Assembly: GCA_023430285.1 (NCBI GenBank)
Contig: JAEZAV010000132.1
Location: 1-21,301, forward strand
From: Methanobacteriota archaeon
GTDB lineage: Archaea; Methanobacteriota; Methanobacteria; Methanobacteriales; Methanobacteriaceae
Direction of reading: 5' to 3'
DNA: 21,301 nt
The notes under the pieces were generated by a model, which was not told the origin of the DNA, did not search any database, and saw only the letters and a list, made by a program, of their open reading frames with translations. Both the position numbers and the translations under genes were made by a program. Shown here in pieces: positions 13,710-21,155 of this stretch; positions within the stretch are counted from its first letter, which is position 1; the number at the start of each line of letters is the position of its first letter.

Positions 13710-14362
13710 ACACCGACAACTCAAGCATAAGACTCGTTGATGTCTGGAAGATCTACAAGAATGGTGATGAAGTTACACACTCCCTTGCTGATTTGAACCA
13801 TACATTCCAACGTGGATCAATGAGTATAATCTACGGACCTTCAGGTTCTGGTAAATCAACATTCGTAAGAATTGTTGGGCTGTTAGAGAATATAACCATG
13901 GGGCAAATCTTTGTAAATGGAACTGACACCAGCCAAATGTCACGACAGGACAAAAACTCAATTATCCAAAGGGAGATAGGGTTCGTGTTCAGAAACGAAA
14001 ATCTAATTCCAACACTCAGTGCCTTTGAGAATGTTAACCTTCCAATGAACAATTCCGACAGCAATCTGACCCAAGAACTGTTGGAAACCGTTGGTTTTAA
14101 TGATTTTAAAAAATATCCAAATGACCTGTCAAAGGAAGAAGAGATAAGGGTTAGTATAGCCAGAGCCATGGTTAACAACCACTCAATACTCATAACAGAC
14201 GAACCAACTGGAGATTTACACAGATCAGAAGCAGCTAAAATTATGAATCTGCTTCAGGACTTGAATAAATCCTTGAATTTGACCATTATCTTGACCACCA
14301 ACAACAAAAAACTTGGGGGTTTCGGTGAGTTCTTGGAACTTGAAGATGGAAAATTTATTTGA
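13706..14362 (+). CDS. ABC transporter ATP-binding protein with degenerate catalytic motifs
   Basis: The 218-residue protein has the layout of MacB/LolD-type ATPases. Walker A (GPSGSGKST, 44-52) and Walker B ILITDEPTG (D165, E166) are intact. Other essential positions differ from consensus. The Q-loop FVFQ is FVFR (R96), the LSGGQ signature is LSKEE (141-145), the D-loop NLD is DLH (H172), and the switch histidine of the THD motif is asparagine (N199 in LTTNNKKL). ATP binding looks possible, but coupled hydrolysis and dimer closure look impaired. The partner permease overlaps by four bases upstream, and its sensor/handle domain is missing. The pair may be a non-transporting or decaying copy of a MacB-like exporter, or a specialised variant. 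Confidence 0.8.
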   Translation: MNTDNSSIRLVDVWKIYKNGDEVTHSLADLNHTFQRGSMSIIYGPSGSGKSTFVRIVGLLENITMGQIFVNGTDTSQMSRQDKNSIIQREIGFVFRNENLIPTLSAFENVNLPMNNSDSNLTQELLETVGFNDFKKYPNDLSKEEEIRVSIARAMVNNHSILITDEPTGDLHRSEAAKIMNLLQDLNKSLNLTIILTTNNKKLGGFGEFLELEDGKFI

Positions 14363-14420
14363 ACAAATGTCAATTAAGCTTATTAAATTTCCATAGGGCT
14401 AGTTCTAGATGTGAAGCTCT

Positions 14421-14459
14421 AATATTTTTATTTTGAAAATTAAAAAATAGTAAAAAAAT
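14421..14459. terminator. convergent T-rich terminators between the ABC ATPase and RDD genes
   Basis: The plus strand has ATATTTTTATTTT (about 14422-14434) after the ATPase gene. The minus strand has T6 and T7 tracts (14442-14458) after the RDD gene. This fits bidirectional archaeal U-tract termination. Confidence 0.4.
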
Positions 14460-14469
14460 GTTGATTTTT

Positions 14470-14910
14470 TCAGTTGGCTCGTGAGAGATCAGTTCGGGGT
14501 TGGGATTCCTGGTCAGCTGGTACTACCTGTGTGCCTGAAACCCTGTCAAGGAACCTGTCGTTTGATTTTACAAATATGAATCCCAGTATTAAATCCAGTA
14601 TTAATGGTAAGTACAGTATCTTCGAGAGACTTCTGATTAAAGATTTTTTGTAGGTTAGATTTCCATCTTCAGCCACAACCTTCAGGTTGAACATCCTTTT
14701 TCCCAATGTTTTACCTGTTTTACCTTCGAAGTAGGTGAAGTAGGCTAGTATTATGATGGCTCCTATGAATATCCAATAGTTTAGGGTGGAAAATACTCCA
14801 ATACCTGCTGTTATCACGAAAACTATTCCACTTAAAATCCACATGAAAAGTGTTAAAATAATTATGTCAACTATTAACGCTATAAGTCGCCGACCCCAAA
14901 AGTTTCCCAT
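14470..14910 (-). CDS. RDD family membrane protein
   Basis: The protein has the RDD signature at its N-terminus, NFWGRRLIALIVDIIILTLF (R and D inside the first helix). Two further hydrophobic helices follow (about 30-45 and 48-62), then the conserved EGKTGKTLGKRMFNLKVVAEDG loop and a C-terminal hydrophobic stretch ILYLPLILDLILGFIFV followed by DRFLDRVSGTQVV. RDD proteins are small integral membrane proteins; some have ion-exchange roles, but most are uncharacterised. The frame also allows a GTG at 14919. The ATG at 14910 is preferred because GTGAT lies four bases upstream. The protein has 146 residues with a polar C-terminal tail. It is monocistronic and convergent with the ABC pair. Confidence 0.85.
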   Translation of the reverse strand: MGNFWGRRLIALIVDIIILTLFMWILSGIVFVITAGIGVFSTLNYWIFIGAIIILAYFTYFEGKTGKTLGKRMFNLKVVAEDGNLTYKKSLIRSLSKILYLPLILDLILGFIFVKSNDRFLDRVSGTQVVPADQESQPRTDLSRAN

Positions 14911-15081
14911 GTTTATCACGTCTCGAAATATTTGTTTATTTCATGTTAAAATGTATTATACAAAATTTGCAATGAATTAGAATAACTCTAACTCATTTTA
15001 TTTGTATTCGTCCTTAATAAATTTTTTTAAAAGACCCTGATTTTAGGTTGGTGAAGGATTTGAAAACAATGAAAATATGAT

Positions 15082-16092
15082 TTAACAAACCCTGGGTACA
15101 GGATCTGCTATTGGGGCTTCTAAAATTCTTTTACCGCCTAAAAGAGTTTCAATAACCACATGAACATTGTCTGTTACTTCACCTATAATTTGAGCGTCTT
15201 TTCCATATTTAGTCTTTCTTATGGCTTCTAATGTTTCTTCGGCCTTGTCTGCTTCCACTCCCATTACGACCTTACCCTCGTTGGCAACTTCGTAGGGATC
15301 TAGACCCAGCATTTCAGATGCAGCAATCACTTCAGCTTTGAGTGGGATTTTTTCTTCGTCTATGAGCATTCCAACACCTGACTTTGAAGCCAGCTCATTT
15401 AATGCGTTGGCAATTCCACCTCTGGTTGGATCCTTCATTGCTGTAACTCCACCAACCTTTAGTGCTGCTTCAACCATGCCCCATACTGGTGCAACATCAG
15501 ATTGCAGGTCTGTTTCAAATCCAAACCCTTCCCTGTAGGACATCAAAGATATTCCATGGTCACCAACACTGCCTGTTAAGATGATCTTGTTACCAACTTC
15601 AAGGCCAGAGTCCCGTTTAATTTCTCCCTTTTTAACTATGCCTATTCCTGTGGTGGCTATGACTATTTTATCAAGTTTATCATGTTCCATTACCTTAGTA
15701 TCCCCGGTAATTATCGAAACACCAGCCTCTCTGCAGACTGCATCCATTGATTTGATAATTTTTTCAAAGTCCTCCCCTGAAAAGCCTTCACTTATGACCA
15801 TTGCATTGGTTATTGCAAGGGGTTTGGCACCCATTACAGAAACATCGTTGACTGTTCCTGCGATGGATATGGTTCCTATGTCTCCGCCAGGGAAGAATAT
15901 TGGATCTACGGTGTGGCTGTCTGTGCTTACAACAATTTCATAGTCTTCCATTGGAATTGAGGCCCCATCATCGAGATCATCCAGTCCAACTCCACCATTG
16001 ACACTTTTATTCTTTAAATTTTCAAGTATGATTTCTGAAATGAGACCCTGCATGATCCCACCGCCTGCTCCGTGCGACATACCTATTTTCAT
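15082..16092 (-). CDS. hypE: hydrogenase expression/formation protein HypE
   Basis: HypE dehydrates the carbamoyl group transferred by HypF onto its C-terminal cysteine, producing the thiocyanate that supplies CN ligands of [NiFe]-hydrogenases. Methanogens need it for their H2-using enzymes. The 336-residue protein starts MKIGMSHGAGGGIMQGLI and has VVSTDSHTVDPIFFPGGDIG, the ATP-binding region GDTKVMEHDKLDKI, VTAMKDPTRGGIANALNELA and the diagnostic C-terminus DPVPRVC ending in the acceptor cysteine. The frame extends 18 residues upstream to 16146. The ATG at 16092 has GGTGA five bases before it and matches the usual family start. A TTTATATA box lies at 16255-16262, implying an approximately 140-base leader. 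No other hyp genes are adjacent. Confidence 0.96.
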   Translation of the reverse strand: MKIGMSHGAGGGIMQGLISEIILENLKNKSVNGGVGLDDLDDGASIPMEDYEIVVSTDSHTVDPIFFPGGDIGTISIAGTVNDVSVMGAKPLAITNAMVISEGFSGEDFEKIIKSMDAVCREAGVSIITGDTKVMEHDKLDKIVIATTGIGIVKKGEIKRDSGLEVGNKIILTGSVGDHGISLMSYREGFGFETDLQSDVAPVWGMVEAALKVGGVTAMKDPTRGGIANALNELASKSGVGMLIDEEKIPLKAEVIAASEMLGLDPYEVANEGKVVMGVEADKAEETLEAIRKTKYGKDAQIIGEVTDNVHVVIETLLGGKRILEAPIADPVPRVC

Positions 16093-16254
16093 AAGATTCA
16101 CCATTCTCCTTTTTTTGAATTCTTTTGTACTACAAAAATTTTCCATAAAGATGGATAGATGGGAATTTAACCCTTAAAAAAAAACCTGTTCATAATCGTT
16201 ACAAGTTTGTATCCATTTTAGAACTTAGTTAATTCTGTTTATTGATCGTGATAA

Positions 16255-16262
16255 TATATAAA
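16255..16262 (-). promoter_or_regulatory. TATA box of hypE with upstream imperfect palindrome
   Basis: The minus strand reads TTTATATA, about 165 bases before the hypE ATG. Fifteen bases further upstream, 16277-16300 forms an imperfect palindrome centred on CCATGG with CATG on each side. That could be a regulator site. The long leader makes the promoter assignment tentative. Confidence 0.35.
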
Positions 16263-16331
16263 AACATGAACTACCCAACCATGTGCCATGGTCCATGTTT
16301 AACTTTCAAATCTCAAACCAGATTTATGGTT

Positions 16332-16655
16332 TTAAGGTTCTCTTAAAAAGACCTGAAATGATTTAAATGGTTTTTTAGGTGGGGCACTCGGTTTTTCACC
16401 CTGATAAATTATTTTAACCTCGTATCCTAGGGGAATATCCTTAAATTTATTATCCAAAACTGTTGATCCGAAAACATCCACTTCTCCATCTTCAGTTTCC
16501 AGGGTGTACTTGTTACTGTGGTACATACCAACATCTTCCTCCATGCGTATGTACTTACCTGAAATTTCATCCCCAATCCTTACAGGTTTCCATACAACAT
16601 CCTCATCATCCTTGATCTCTTTCCATTCATTTTTATTATCGGTATTTTTAGCCAT
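16332..16655 (-). CDS. small OB-like hypothetical protein, 107 residues
   Basis: This acidic protein has a disordered, charged N-terminus (MAKNTDNKNEWKEIKDDED) and then a run of short beta-strand-like segments. These include IGDEISGKYIRMEEDVG, NKYTLETEDGEVDVFGST, LDNKFKDIPLGYEVKIIYQG, and a C-terminal KKPFKSFQVFLREP. The pattern (xGDxIxGxYxxxxxxxG, a strand pair, GYEVKIxYxG, FxVF) resembles small OB-fold or ssDNA-binding-like proteins of viruses and archaea. I cannot assign a function. A TTTATATA box at 16673-16680 lies only about 25 bases before the ATG, so the mRNA is probably leaderless. It is separated from hypE downstream by about 240 bases. Confidence 0.6.
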   Translation of the reverse strand: MAKNTDNKNEWKEIKDDEDVVWKPVRIGDEISGKYIRMEEDVGMYHSNKYTLETEDGEVDVFGSTVLDNKFKDIPLGYEVKIIYQGEKPSAPPKKPFKSFQVFLREP

Positions 16656-17104
16656 AAGAATCAGCCTGTTAATATATAAAAAATGTATTTTTTTTTTTTT
16701 GGTGTTAGAAAATTACTTTTTTGTAAACATAATAAGTAGTTTGTGAGGGTTAAATTATTGGTTACCATGTCAAGTTGGAGGGTAATTTTTTGCCCACTAC
16801 TTTCCTAAAAAATTTGCCTGAAAATGGTTTCAGTTTTAATGTGTCAACAATTTCATACCATATATTTTTAAGTCTTCACTAATAAATGATGGAACATACT
16901 GAATATTTTGAATGAAGTTTTGAGTTTTGTTTGATTTGATTCCATATCAACAAGATTAATATATTGTGATCTACAAATCAACACTTTCTTAGGAAAGATT
17001 ATTTGATGCTCTATGAAACTAGTGAGTAAGTAGTTACGACTTCATGCAGACAAATTTTCAAAAATTTAAAAAAAACATTTATATTCAAGCTTAGAGGTGA
17101 AATT
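16656..17104. other. divergent intergenic region upstream of rpS8e
   Basis: About 450 bases with no credible protein-coding frame. It contains a T13-14 tract near the OB-like gene and two hairpin-plus-T elements on the plus strand. One is TTACC/GGTAA with T6 at 16762-16791; the other is CTGAAA/TTTCAG with TTTT at 16818-16837. There is a TTAATATATT TATA candidate at 16956-16965 and T/A-rich sequence up to the S8e SD GAGGTGA. The S8e promoter and possibly a small RNA lie here. Confidence 0.4.
16673..16680 (-). promoter_or_regulatory. TATA box of the OB-like gene, leaderless geometry
   Basis: TTTATATA on the minus strand ends 17 bases before the ATG at 16655. With archaeal spacing of about 25 bases from TATA to start, transcription would begin at or next to the ATG. 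AGGCTGAT upstream of the ATG would then not be transcribed. Confidence 0.5.
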
Positions 17105-17485
17105 ATGGCAATTTGGCAAGGAAAATCATTAAGAAAACCAACAGGGGCTAGATCAAAGTCCAACAGAAACAAAAGAAATATGGAATTCGGTAGGGACCCT
17201 GCAGAAACCAAAATTGGAGATCGTAAGGTTAAAAAAATAAGAACCAAAGGTGGTAACACCAAAACAAGATTATCCACCGATACCAACATCAACGTGGTCG
17301 ACCCTAAAACCAACAAGGTACAGGTCGCAGAAATAAGCACAGTTGTTGAAAACACAGCAAACACTCACTTTGTAAGAAGGAACATCATAACCAAAGGTGC
17401 CGTAGTAGAAACCAATCTTGGAAGGGTTAAAGTAACCTCAAGGCCTGGTCAAGACGGCATGATAAACGGTGTGCTTGTTGAATGA
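17105..17485 (+). CDS. rps8e: 30S ribosomal protein S8e
   Basis: The 126-residue product is a full-length archaeal S8e. It begins MAIWQGKSLRKPTGARSKSN, with the basic RNA-binding N-terminus and FGRDPAETKIGDRKVKKIRTKGGNTK. It ends with IITKGAVVETNLGRVKVTSRPGQDGMINGVLVE, the conserved C-terminal strand block. It belongs to the archaeal/eukaryotic-specific part of the small ribosomal subunit. GAGGTGA lies four bases before the ATG. The stop codon overlaps the beginning of polB2, so the ribosomal protein and the polymerase fragment are cotranscribed and probably translationally coupled. Confidence 0.97.
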   Translation: MAIWQGKSLRKPTGARSKSNRNKRNMEFGRDPAETKIGDRKVKKIRTKGGNTKTRLSTDTNINVVDPKTNKVQVAEISTVVENTANTHFVRRNIITKGAVVETNLGRVKVTSRPGQDGMINGVLVE

Positions 17486-18125
17486 ACAAATTTTAAACAA
17501 AGTCGAAGAGTTCCTTGGGGATGTGAATAAAAACCTCCCTGAAGGAATGGAACTCGAGTACGAAGGTTTCTATGAGAGAGGATTCTTTGTTACCAAGAAG
17601 AGGTATGCCCTCATAGAAAACAAAAATATTGTTGTGAAAGGCTTGGAACTGGTCAGACGTGACTGGGCTCCTGTTGCCAAAAAAACTCAGGAACAGGTTT
17701 TAAGAGCTATTCTCGAGGAAGCTAATCCTAAGAAAGCTGCTAAAATCATTAAATCTGTGGTGGAAGAGATCAAAGAGGGAAAAATACCCTTGGAAGATCT
17801 GGTGATCCATACACAGATAACCAAAAATCCTGAAGATTACGTTCAGATGGCGCCCCATGTACTGGCTGCAAAGAGGGCCATTGAGAACGGAAGAAAAATT
17901 TCGAGAGGATCCATCATCCGCTACGTTATTGTGAGGGGTAAAGATCCCATAAGCAAACGTGCAATTCCCCTGGAAGATGTTGATGTTTCAGATTACGACC
18001 CAACTTACTACATAGAAAATCAGGTTCTTCCCGCTGTTTCAAGAATTGTTGAAGCCCTTGGTTACTCAAAGGAAGATATACTTCACAAAGAAAAACAGGT
18101 TAGTCTTGATTCATATTTCTCATAG
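17478..18125 (+). CDS. polB2: family B DNA polymerase, C-terminal (thumb) subunit PolB2
   Basis: The 215-residue protein aligns, from my memory of Pyrococcus PolB, with the part just after motif C (YGDTD). Shared blocks are ELEYEGFYERGFFVTKKRYALIE (25-47, with KKRY), GLELVRRDW (55-63), APHVLAAKRA, YVIVRGKDPIS and DPTYYIENQVLPAVSRIVEALGY. These form the thumb and C-terminal end. Exonuclease and polymerase motifs A, B and C are absent and must be on a separate PolB1 gene. This split is known in Methanothermobacter (Kelman et al. 1999). QVSLDSYF at 207-214 is a PCNA-binding box. The start must be non-ATG. TTG 17478 with GGTG six bases upstream is preferred over GTG 17469; the ATG at 17482 is out of frame. 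Confidence 0.9.
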   Translation: MNEQILNKVEEFLGDVNKNLPEGMELEYEGFYERGFFVTKKRYALIENKNIVVKGLELVRRDWAPVAKKTQEQVLRAILEEANPKKAAKIIKSVVEEIKEGKIPLEDLVIHTQITKNPEDYVQMAPHVLAAKRAIENGRKISRGSIIRYVIVRGKDPISKRAIPLEDVDVSDYDPTYYIENQVLPAVSRIVEALGYSKEDILHKEKQVSLDSYFS

Positions 18126-18200
18126 AAACTAAGGTCATGAGGGTAGAAGATGTTAAAATTATTTTACTCAAAACATTTGAAACAAATATTGATGAATAAA

Positions 18201-18225
18201 TTTTGTTTTATTTTTAGTTTTTTTA
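18201..18225 (+). terminator. U-tract terminator after polB2
   Basis: TTTTGTTTTATTTTTAGTTT and further T residues lie in the 146-base gap between polB2 and the HAD gene. This is the usual archaeal termination signal and suggests the S8e-polB2 transcript ends here. Confidence 0.45.
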
Positions 18226-18271
18226 ATTGTCCATTGATTTATGGTTCAGATAAAGAAAGGTTGGTGCAACC

Positions 18272-18952
18272 ATGATAAAAGCTGTTTTTCTCGATATTGA
18301 TGATACAATCTACAACACATCAGAATTTGCTAAACTTGCAAGGAAAGCTGCATTAAATGCCATGATAGATGCGGGTCTACCACTGTCGCATGAAGATGCC
18401 TACAAACTTTTAAGGGAAATAATAAAAGAAAAGGGTTCAAATTACAATAAACATTTGAATGTGCTGACAAAAAGAGTGTTTGGAGAAGAAAAACCGTTGT
18501 TAATAGCTATTGGTATGATAACTTACCACAACGTTAAATTTGCTCTTTTAAGATTGTTCCCCAACACCATGCCAACACTGATAGATCTTAAATCAAAGGG
18601 TTACAAGTTGGGTGTGATATCCAACGGCTTGACAATTAAACAGTACGAAAAACTGGTTAGGCTGGGTCTGCATCATTTCTTTGATTTCGTGATCACGTCT
18701 GAGGAAGCTGGAGTTGAAAAACCAGACGTTAAGATTTACAAACTTGCAATGGAAAGGATGGGATGTGATCCTGAAAATTCTGTTATGATAGGTAACAACT
18801 TCCGTGACGATATCATGGGAGCTATAGATGCCGGCATGTCTGCCATATATCTCACACCAGGACTAACAGAACACGAAAGAAAAACAATTAAAGAACGTGA
18901 AATCGATCTTGATATAGTATCTGACATTGGAGAGATTAGAAAAATACTCTGA
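18272..18952 (+). CDS. HAD superfamily hydrolase
   Basis: The 226-residue protein is a complete HAD phosphatase-like enzyme. Motif I is FLDIDDT (D8 nucleophile, D10), motif II is ISNG (S117), motif III lysine is K150 in GVEKPD, and motif IV is IGNNFRDDIMGA (D179/D180). The helical cap between motifs I and II (about residues 16-95) places it in subfamily I. The archaeal members most like it are annotated as TIGR02253-type or glyceraldehyde-phosphate-phosphatase-like; the substrate is not determined. Its SD GGTG lies inside a perfect GGTTG/CAACC repeat directly before the ATG. The next gene starts 79 bases downstream with its own strong SD. Confidence 0.9.
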   Translation: MIKAVFLDIDDTIYNTSEFAKLARKAALNAMIDAGLPLSHEDAYKLLREIIKEKGSNYNKHLNVLTKRVFGEEKPLLIAIGMITYHNVKFALLRLFPNTMPTLIDLKSKGYKLGVISNGLTIKQYEKLVRLGLHHFFDFVITSEEAGVEKPDVKIYKLAMERMGCDPENSVMIGNNFRDDIMGAIDAGMSAIYLTPGLTEHERKTIKEREIDLDIVSDIGEIRKIL

Positions 18953-19031
18953 TAAAAAATCAAACCACAAATCTTATAATAGCATAAAATGGATAATGGA
19001 TATATTCATTGTTATTATTTGGGGTGGTGGA

Positions 19032-20582
19032 ATGAATTATTATCATGATTCTAAGATGGAGCAAATATTTGAAGGTCTGAAGCAGCCGAAAACTATTGAA
19101 GACCTCCAACTATCTGAATCCTTTATTAAAGATTTAATTTTGAAGATTTTAACAAGCTTTGGTACTGTGAACACCAGTACTATCTACGATATTACCAGTA
19201 TACACTGGGACATTCTCGAACAATGCCTTGGAAAACTGGAGAAGGAAGGTTTATGTGCACCTGTGAGTGGAAGTTTTCTTTTTTCCAGTGTGCAGTACAG
19301 TATTTCTAAAAAAGGCCGTGAAAAGAGCAGGGGCATTAGCGAAGAAAATCCTTACATTGGTGTCGCTCCTGTGAGTTACGAGAACTACTATAAAATAATG
19401 GGAGCTCAACTAAAGGGCAGATACCCAATTAATATACCAAAAGAGGTTGTTGAATCAACTTTTAGCGATGTTGTTGGAGTTGAAAATGCTAAAAAATCCC
19501 TTATTGAATCTTGTATTATTGGTAAGGGAATTTTTATCTACGGACCTCCTGGTACAGGGAAAACATTTTTAACGGCTAAGATGTCGGATCTGCTGCCTCC
19601 TGTAATTATTCCAAAATTTTTGGAGTTCGGTGGTAAGATCATACAGATCTACGATCCAGATTTCCATAAGAGATGCCCTGAACAGCCTGAAGATCCTAGG
19701 TGGGTTAAAATACATGCACCATTCGTGTTAACAGGTTCAGAACTTAATTTGAACAAGCTTGAAACCAATTATAATGCTACTAAGGGTGTTTATGAAACTT
19801 CGCCTATAATTAAGGCCAACGGGGGAATACTTCTCATTGATGATCTTGGTAGGCAGAGGGATGATCATGACTTGATACTCAACAGACTCATCGTTCCAAT
19901 GGAAAACAAGAAAGATGTGATCTACGTGAGGGGTATACCTGTGACAGTGCACTGTGATTTTATTCCTGCATTTTCAACCAACCTAGACATAAGCATCATG
20001 GATGAAGCCCACTTGAGAAGGGCACCTTTACATGTTTTCCTTAGGAATCCGCCCATCGAAGATGTGGCTGAAGTTTTCAAGCTAAACCTTGATTACCTAA
20101 GTGAAGATTATGATGATGAAGTGTTGGAAAGGTTTAAAAATATTTACTGTGACTGTGATGATGGTGGGGAAGGTTTAAACCCAACCTTTGCACATGCAAG
20201 GGATGTGGCCCAGATCTGTCAGGCCGTGCGTATAAATCAGGAAAAAGAAAGGGTAGACTGCAATGTGCTTGAAGATGCTCTTCAAAGACATGTTCTTATT
20301 GTTCTTCAGAGGATGAACATAGACATCTCCCAAATAACCCGTAAAACACGTTCTTTCAGGATTAAAACCTCCCAAATTCAGGAGGCCAAACATGCCATCC
20401 GAAACTTCGGAGCATCCAAACTGAGCCATGAATCTGAAGCTGTTATTATTGATATAGATGATAACATAACTCCAGTTCAGCTTGCCGAATATCTGCACAG
20501 CTCAGGCATCGAAGTGGACAGAATAGACATGATAGCAGAATCAGAAAAGGAAATTAAACGTACAATTTTTGATGTTAATTAA
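19032..20582 (+). CDS. winged-helix/AAA+ ATPase of unknown role
   Basis: The 516-residue protein has three parts. Residues about 10-100 look like a winged helix-turn-helix, including GTVNTSTIYDITSIHWDILE and CLGKLEKEGLCAPVSGSFLF. Residues 145-345 are an AAA+ core with Walker A GPPGTGKT (171-178), Walker B GILLIDD (D270, D271), sensor 1 STN (N317) and candidate arginine finger DEAHLRR (R329/R330). Residues 345-516 hold a helical lid and an alpha/beta-like tail (EAVIIDIDDNITPVQLAEYL). Remodelling of a DNA-bound or membrane complex is a guess. The frame extends back to 18927 inside the HAD gene. ATG 19032 has GGGGTGGTGG just upstream and gives the sensible start. It is likely cotranscribed with the HAD gene. 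Confidence 0.75.
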   Translation: MNYYHDSKMEQIFEGLKQPKTIEDLQLSESFIKDLILKILTSFGTVNTSTIYDITSIHWDILEQCLGKLEKEGLCAPVSGSFLFSSVQYSISKKGREKSRGISEENPYIGVAPVSYENYYKIMGAQLKGRYPINIPKEVVESTFSDVVGVENAKKSLIESCIIGKGIFIYGPPGTGKTFLTAKMSDLLPPVIIPKFLEFGGKIIQIYDPDFHKRCPEQPEDPRWVKIHAPFVLTGSELNLNKLETNYNATKGVYETSPIIKANGGILLIDDLGRQRDDHDLILNRLIVPMENKKDVIYVRGIPVTVHCDFIPAFSTNLDISIMDEAHLRRAPLHVFLRNPPIEDVAEVFKLNLDYLSEDYDDEVLERFKNIYCDCDDGGEGLNPTFAHARDVAQICQAVRINQEKERVDCNVLEDALQRHVLIVLQRMNIDISQITRKTRSFRIKTSQIQEAKHAIRNFGASKLSHESEAVIIDIDDNITPVQLAEYLHSSGIEVDRIDMIAESEKEIKRTIFDVN

Positions 20583-20897
20583 ATTCCTTTTATCTGCACC
20601 CCATTTTATTTTTTGATCATCAATTATAGAGAATCTATGGAAACTGCAAATTTAGTTATTAAAATCAAATTATCGTGGTGAGTTTAGCCCATCCATGGAA
20701 AGGAGTTTGATGCAGCTTAGAGTAGTCATAGTGTTACTTGTTAATTTTGGAAGTGATCCAACCAAAAAAAAATACCTAAATTATATATCCCTCAACACCA
20801 TACTATTATGAAAATTTAAATTAGTAGAATGAAAATTTATTTATTAGAACTAAGTTTTTAAATTTATTCCATCAAAAAGTTTTCTGAAGTGATCCAA
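20583..20897. other. intergenic region, no confident feature
   Basis: About 315 bases. A 33-codon frame (20710-20811) has GGAG before its ATG, but it spans a TTATATAT TATA candidate near 20781 and has no protein-like character, so it is not called. The TATA-like element and GTGAT at 20889-20893 probably serve the following small membrane gene. Confidence 0.4.
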
Positions 20898-21080
20898 ATG
20901 GCAAATCCATCGGCAATATTATTTTCTCACATAATTCCACCAATAATGGCAGTGATAAGTGTTATTCTAATTTGTGCAGGAGTTATGGACAAAAAGAATG
21001 TTTACACCATAATTGGAATTATACTGTTCTTCGCAGCAGGTATCATTCCATTTTTGATACTTCCATTCTTGTTGAATTAA
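20898..21080 (+). CDS. small two-helix membrane protein, 60 residues
   Basis: The protein starts MANPSAILFSHIIPP and has two hydrophobic segments, IMAVISVILICAGVM (about 16-30) and IIGIILFFAAGIIPFLILPF (38-57), joined by the charged DKKNVYT. It is probably a membrane hairpin. A GTG at 20889 opens the frame. The ATG at 20898 is preferred because AAGTGAT lies four bases upstream. I do not recognise the family. Its hydrophobic design resembles the 53-residue protein at the left of the window, although sequence similarity is weak. It stands alone and is followed by a T-rich terminator (21101-21117) convergent with the last gene. Confidence 0.65.
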   Translation: MANPSAILFSHIIPPIMAVISVILICAGVMDKKNVYTIIGIILFFAAGIIPFLILPFLLN

Positions 21081-21155
21081 AAAAAAATAACCAAATTTAC
21101 TATTTATTTATTTTTAGTTGGATTTTAAAAATTAAATTTAGGGTTTTAGGTTTTA

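Noticed and set aside
16882..16925. ATGATGG ... CTGA ... ATGA resembling a C/D box guide RNA
   Set aside because: The C-box-like and D-box-like elements are only about six bases apart, too short for a guide, and no good second D box or terminal stem is present.
20710..20811. 33-codon plus-strand frame with GGAG before its ATG
   Set aside because: It spans a poly-A run and a TATATAT element likely to be the promoter of the next gene, and the product has no protein-like features.
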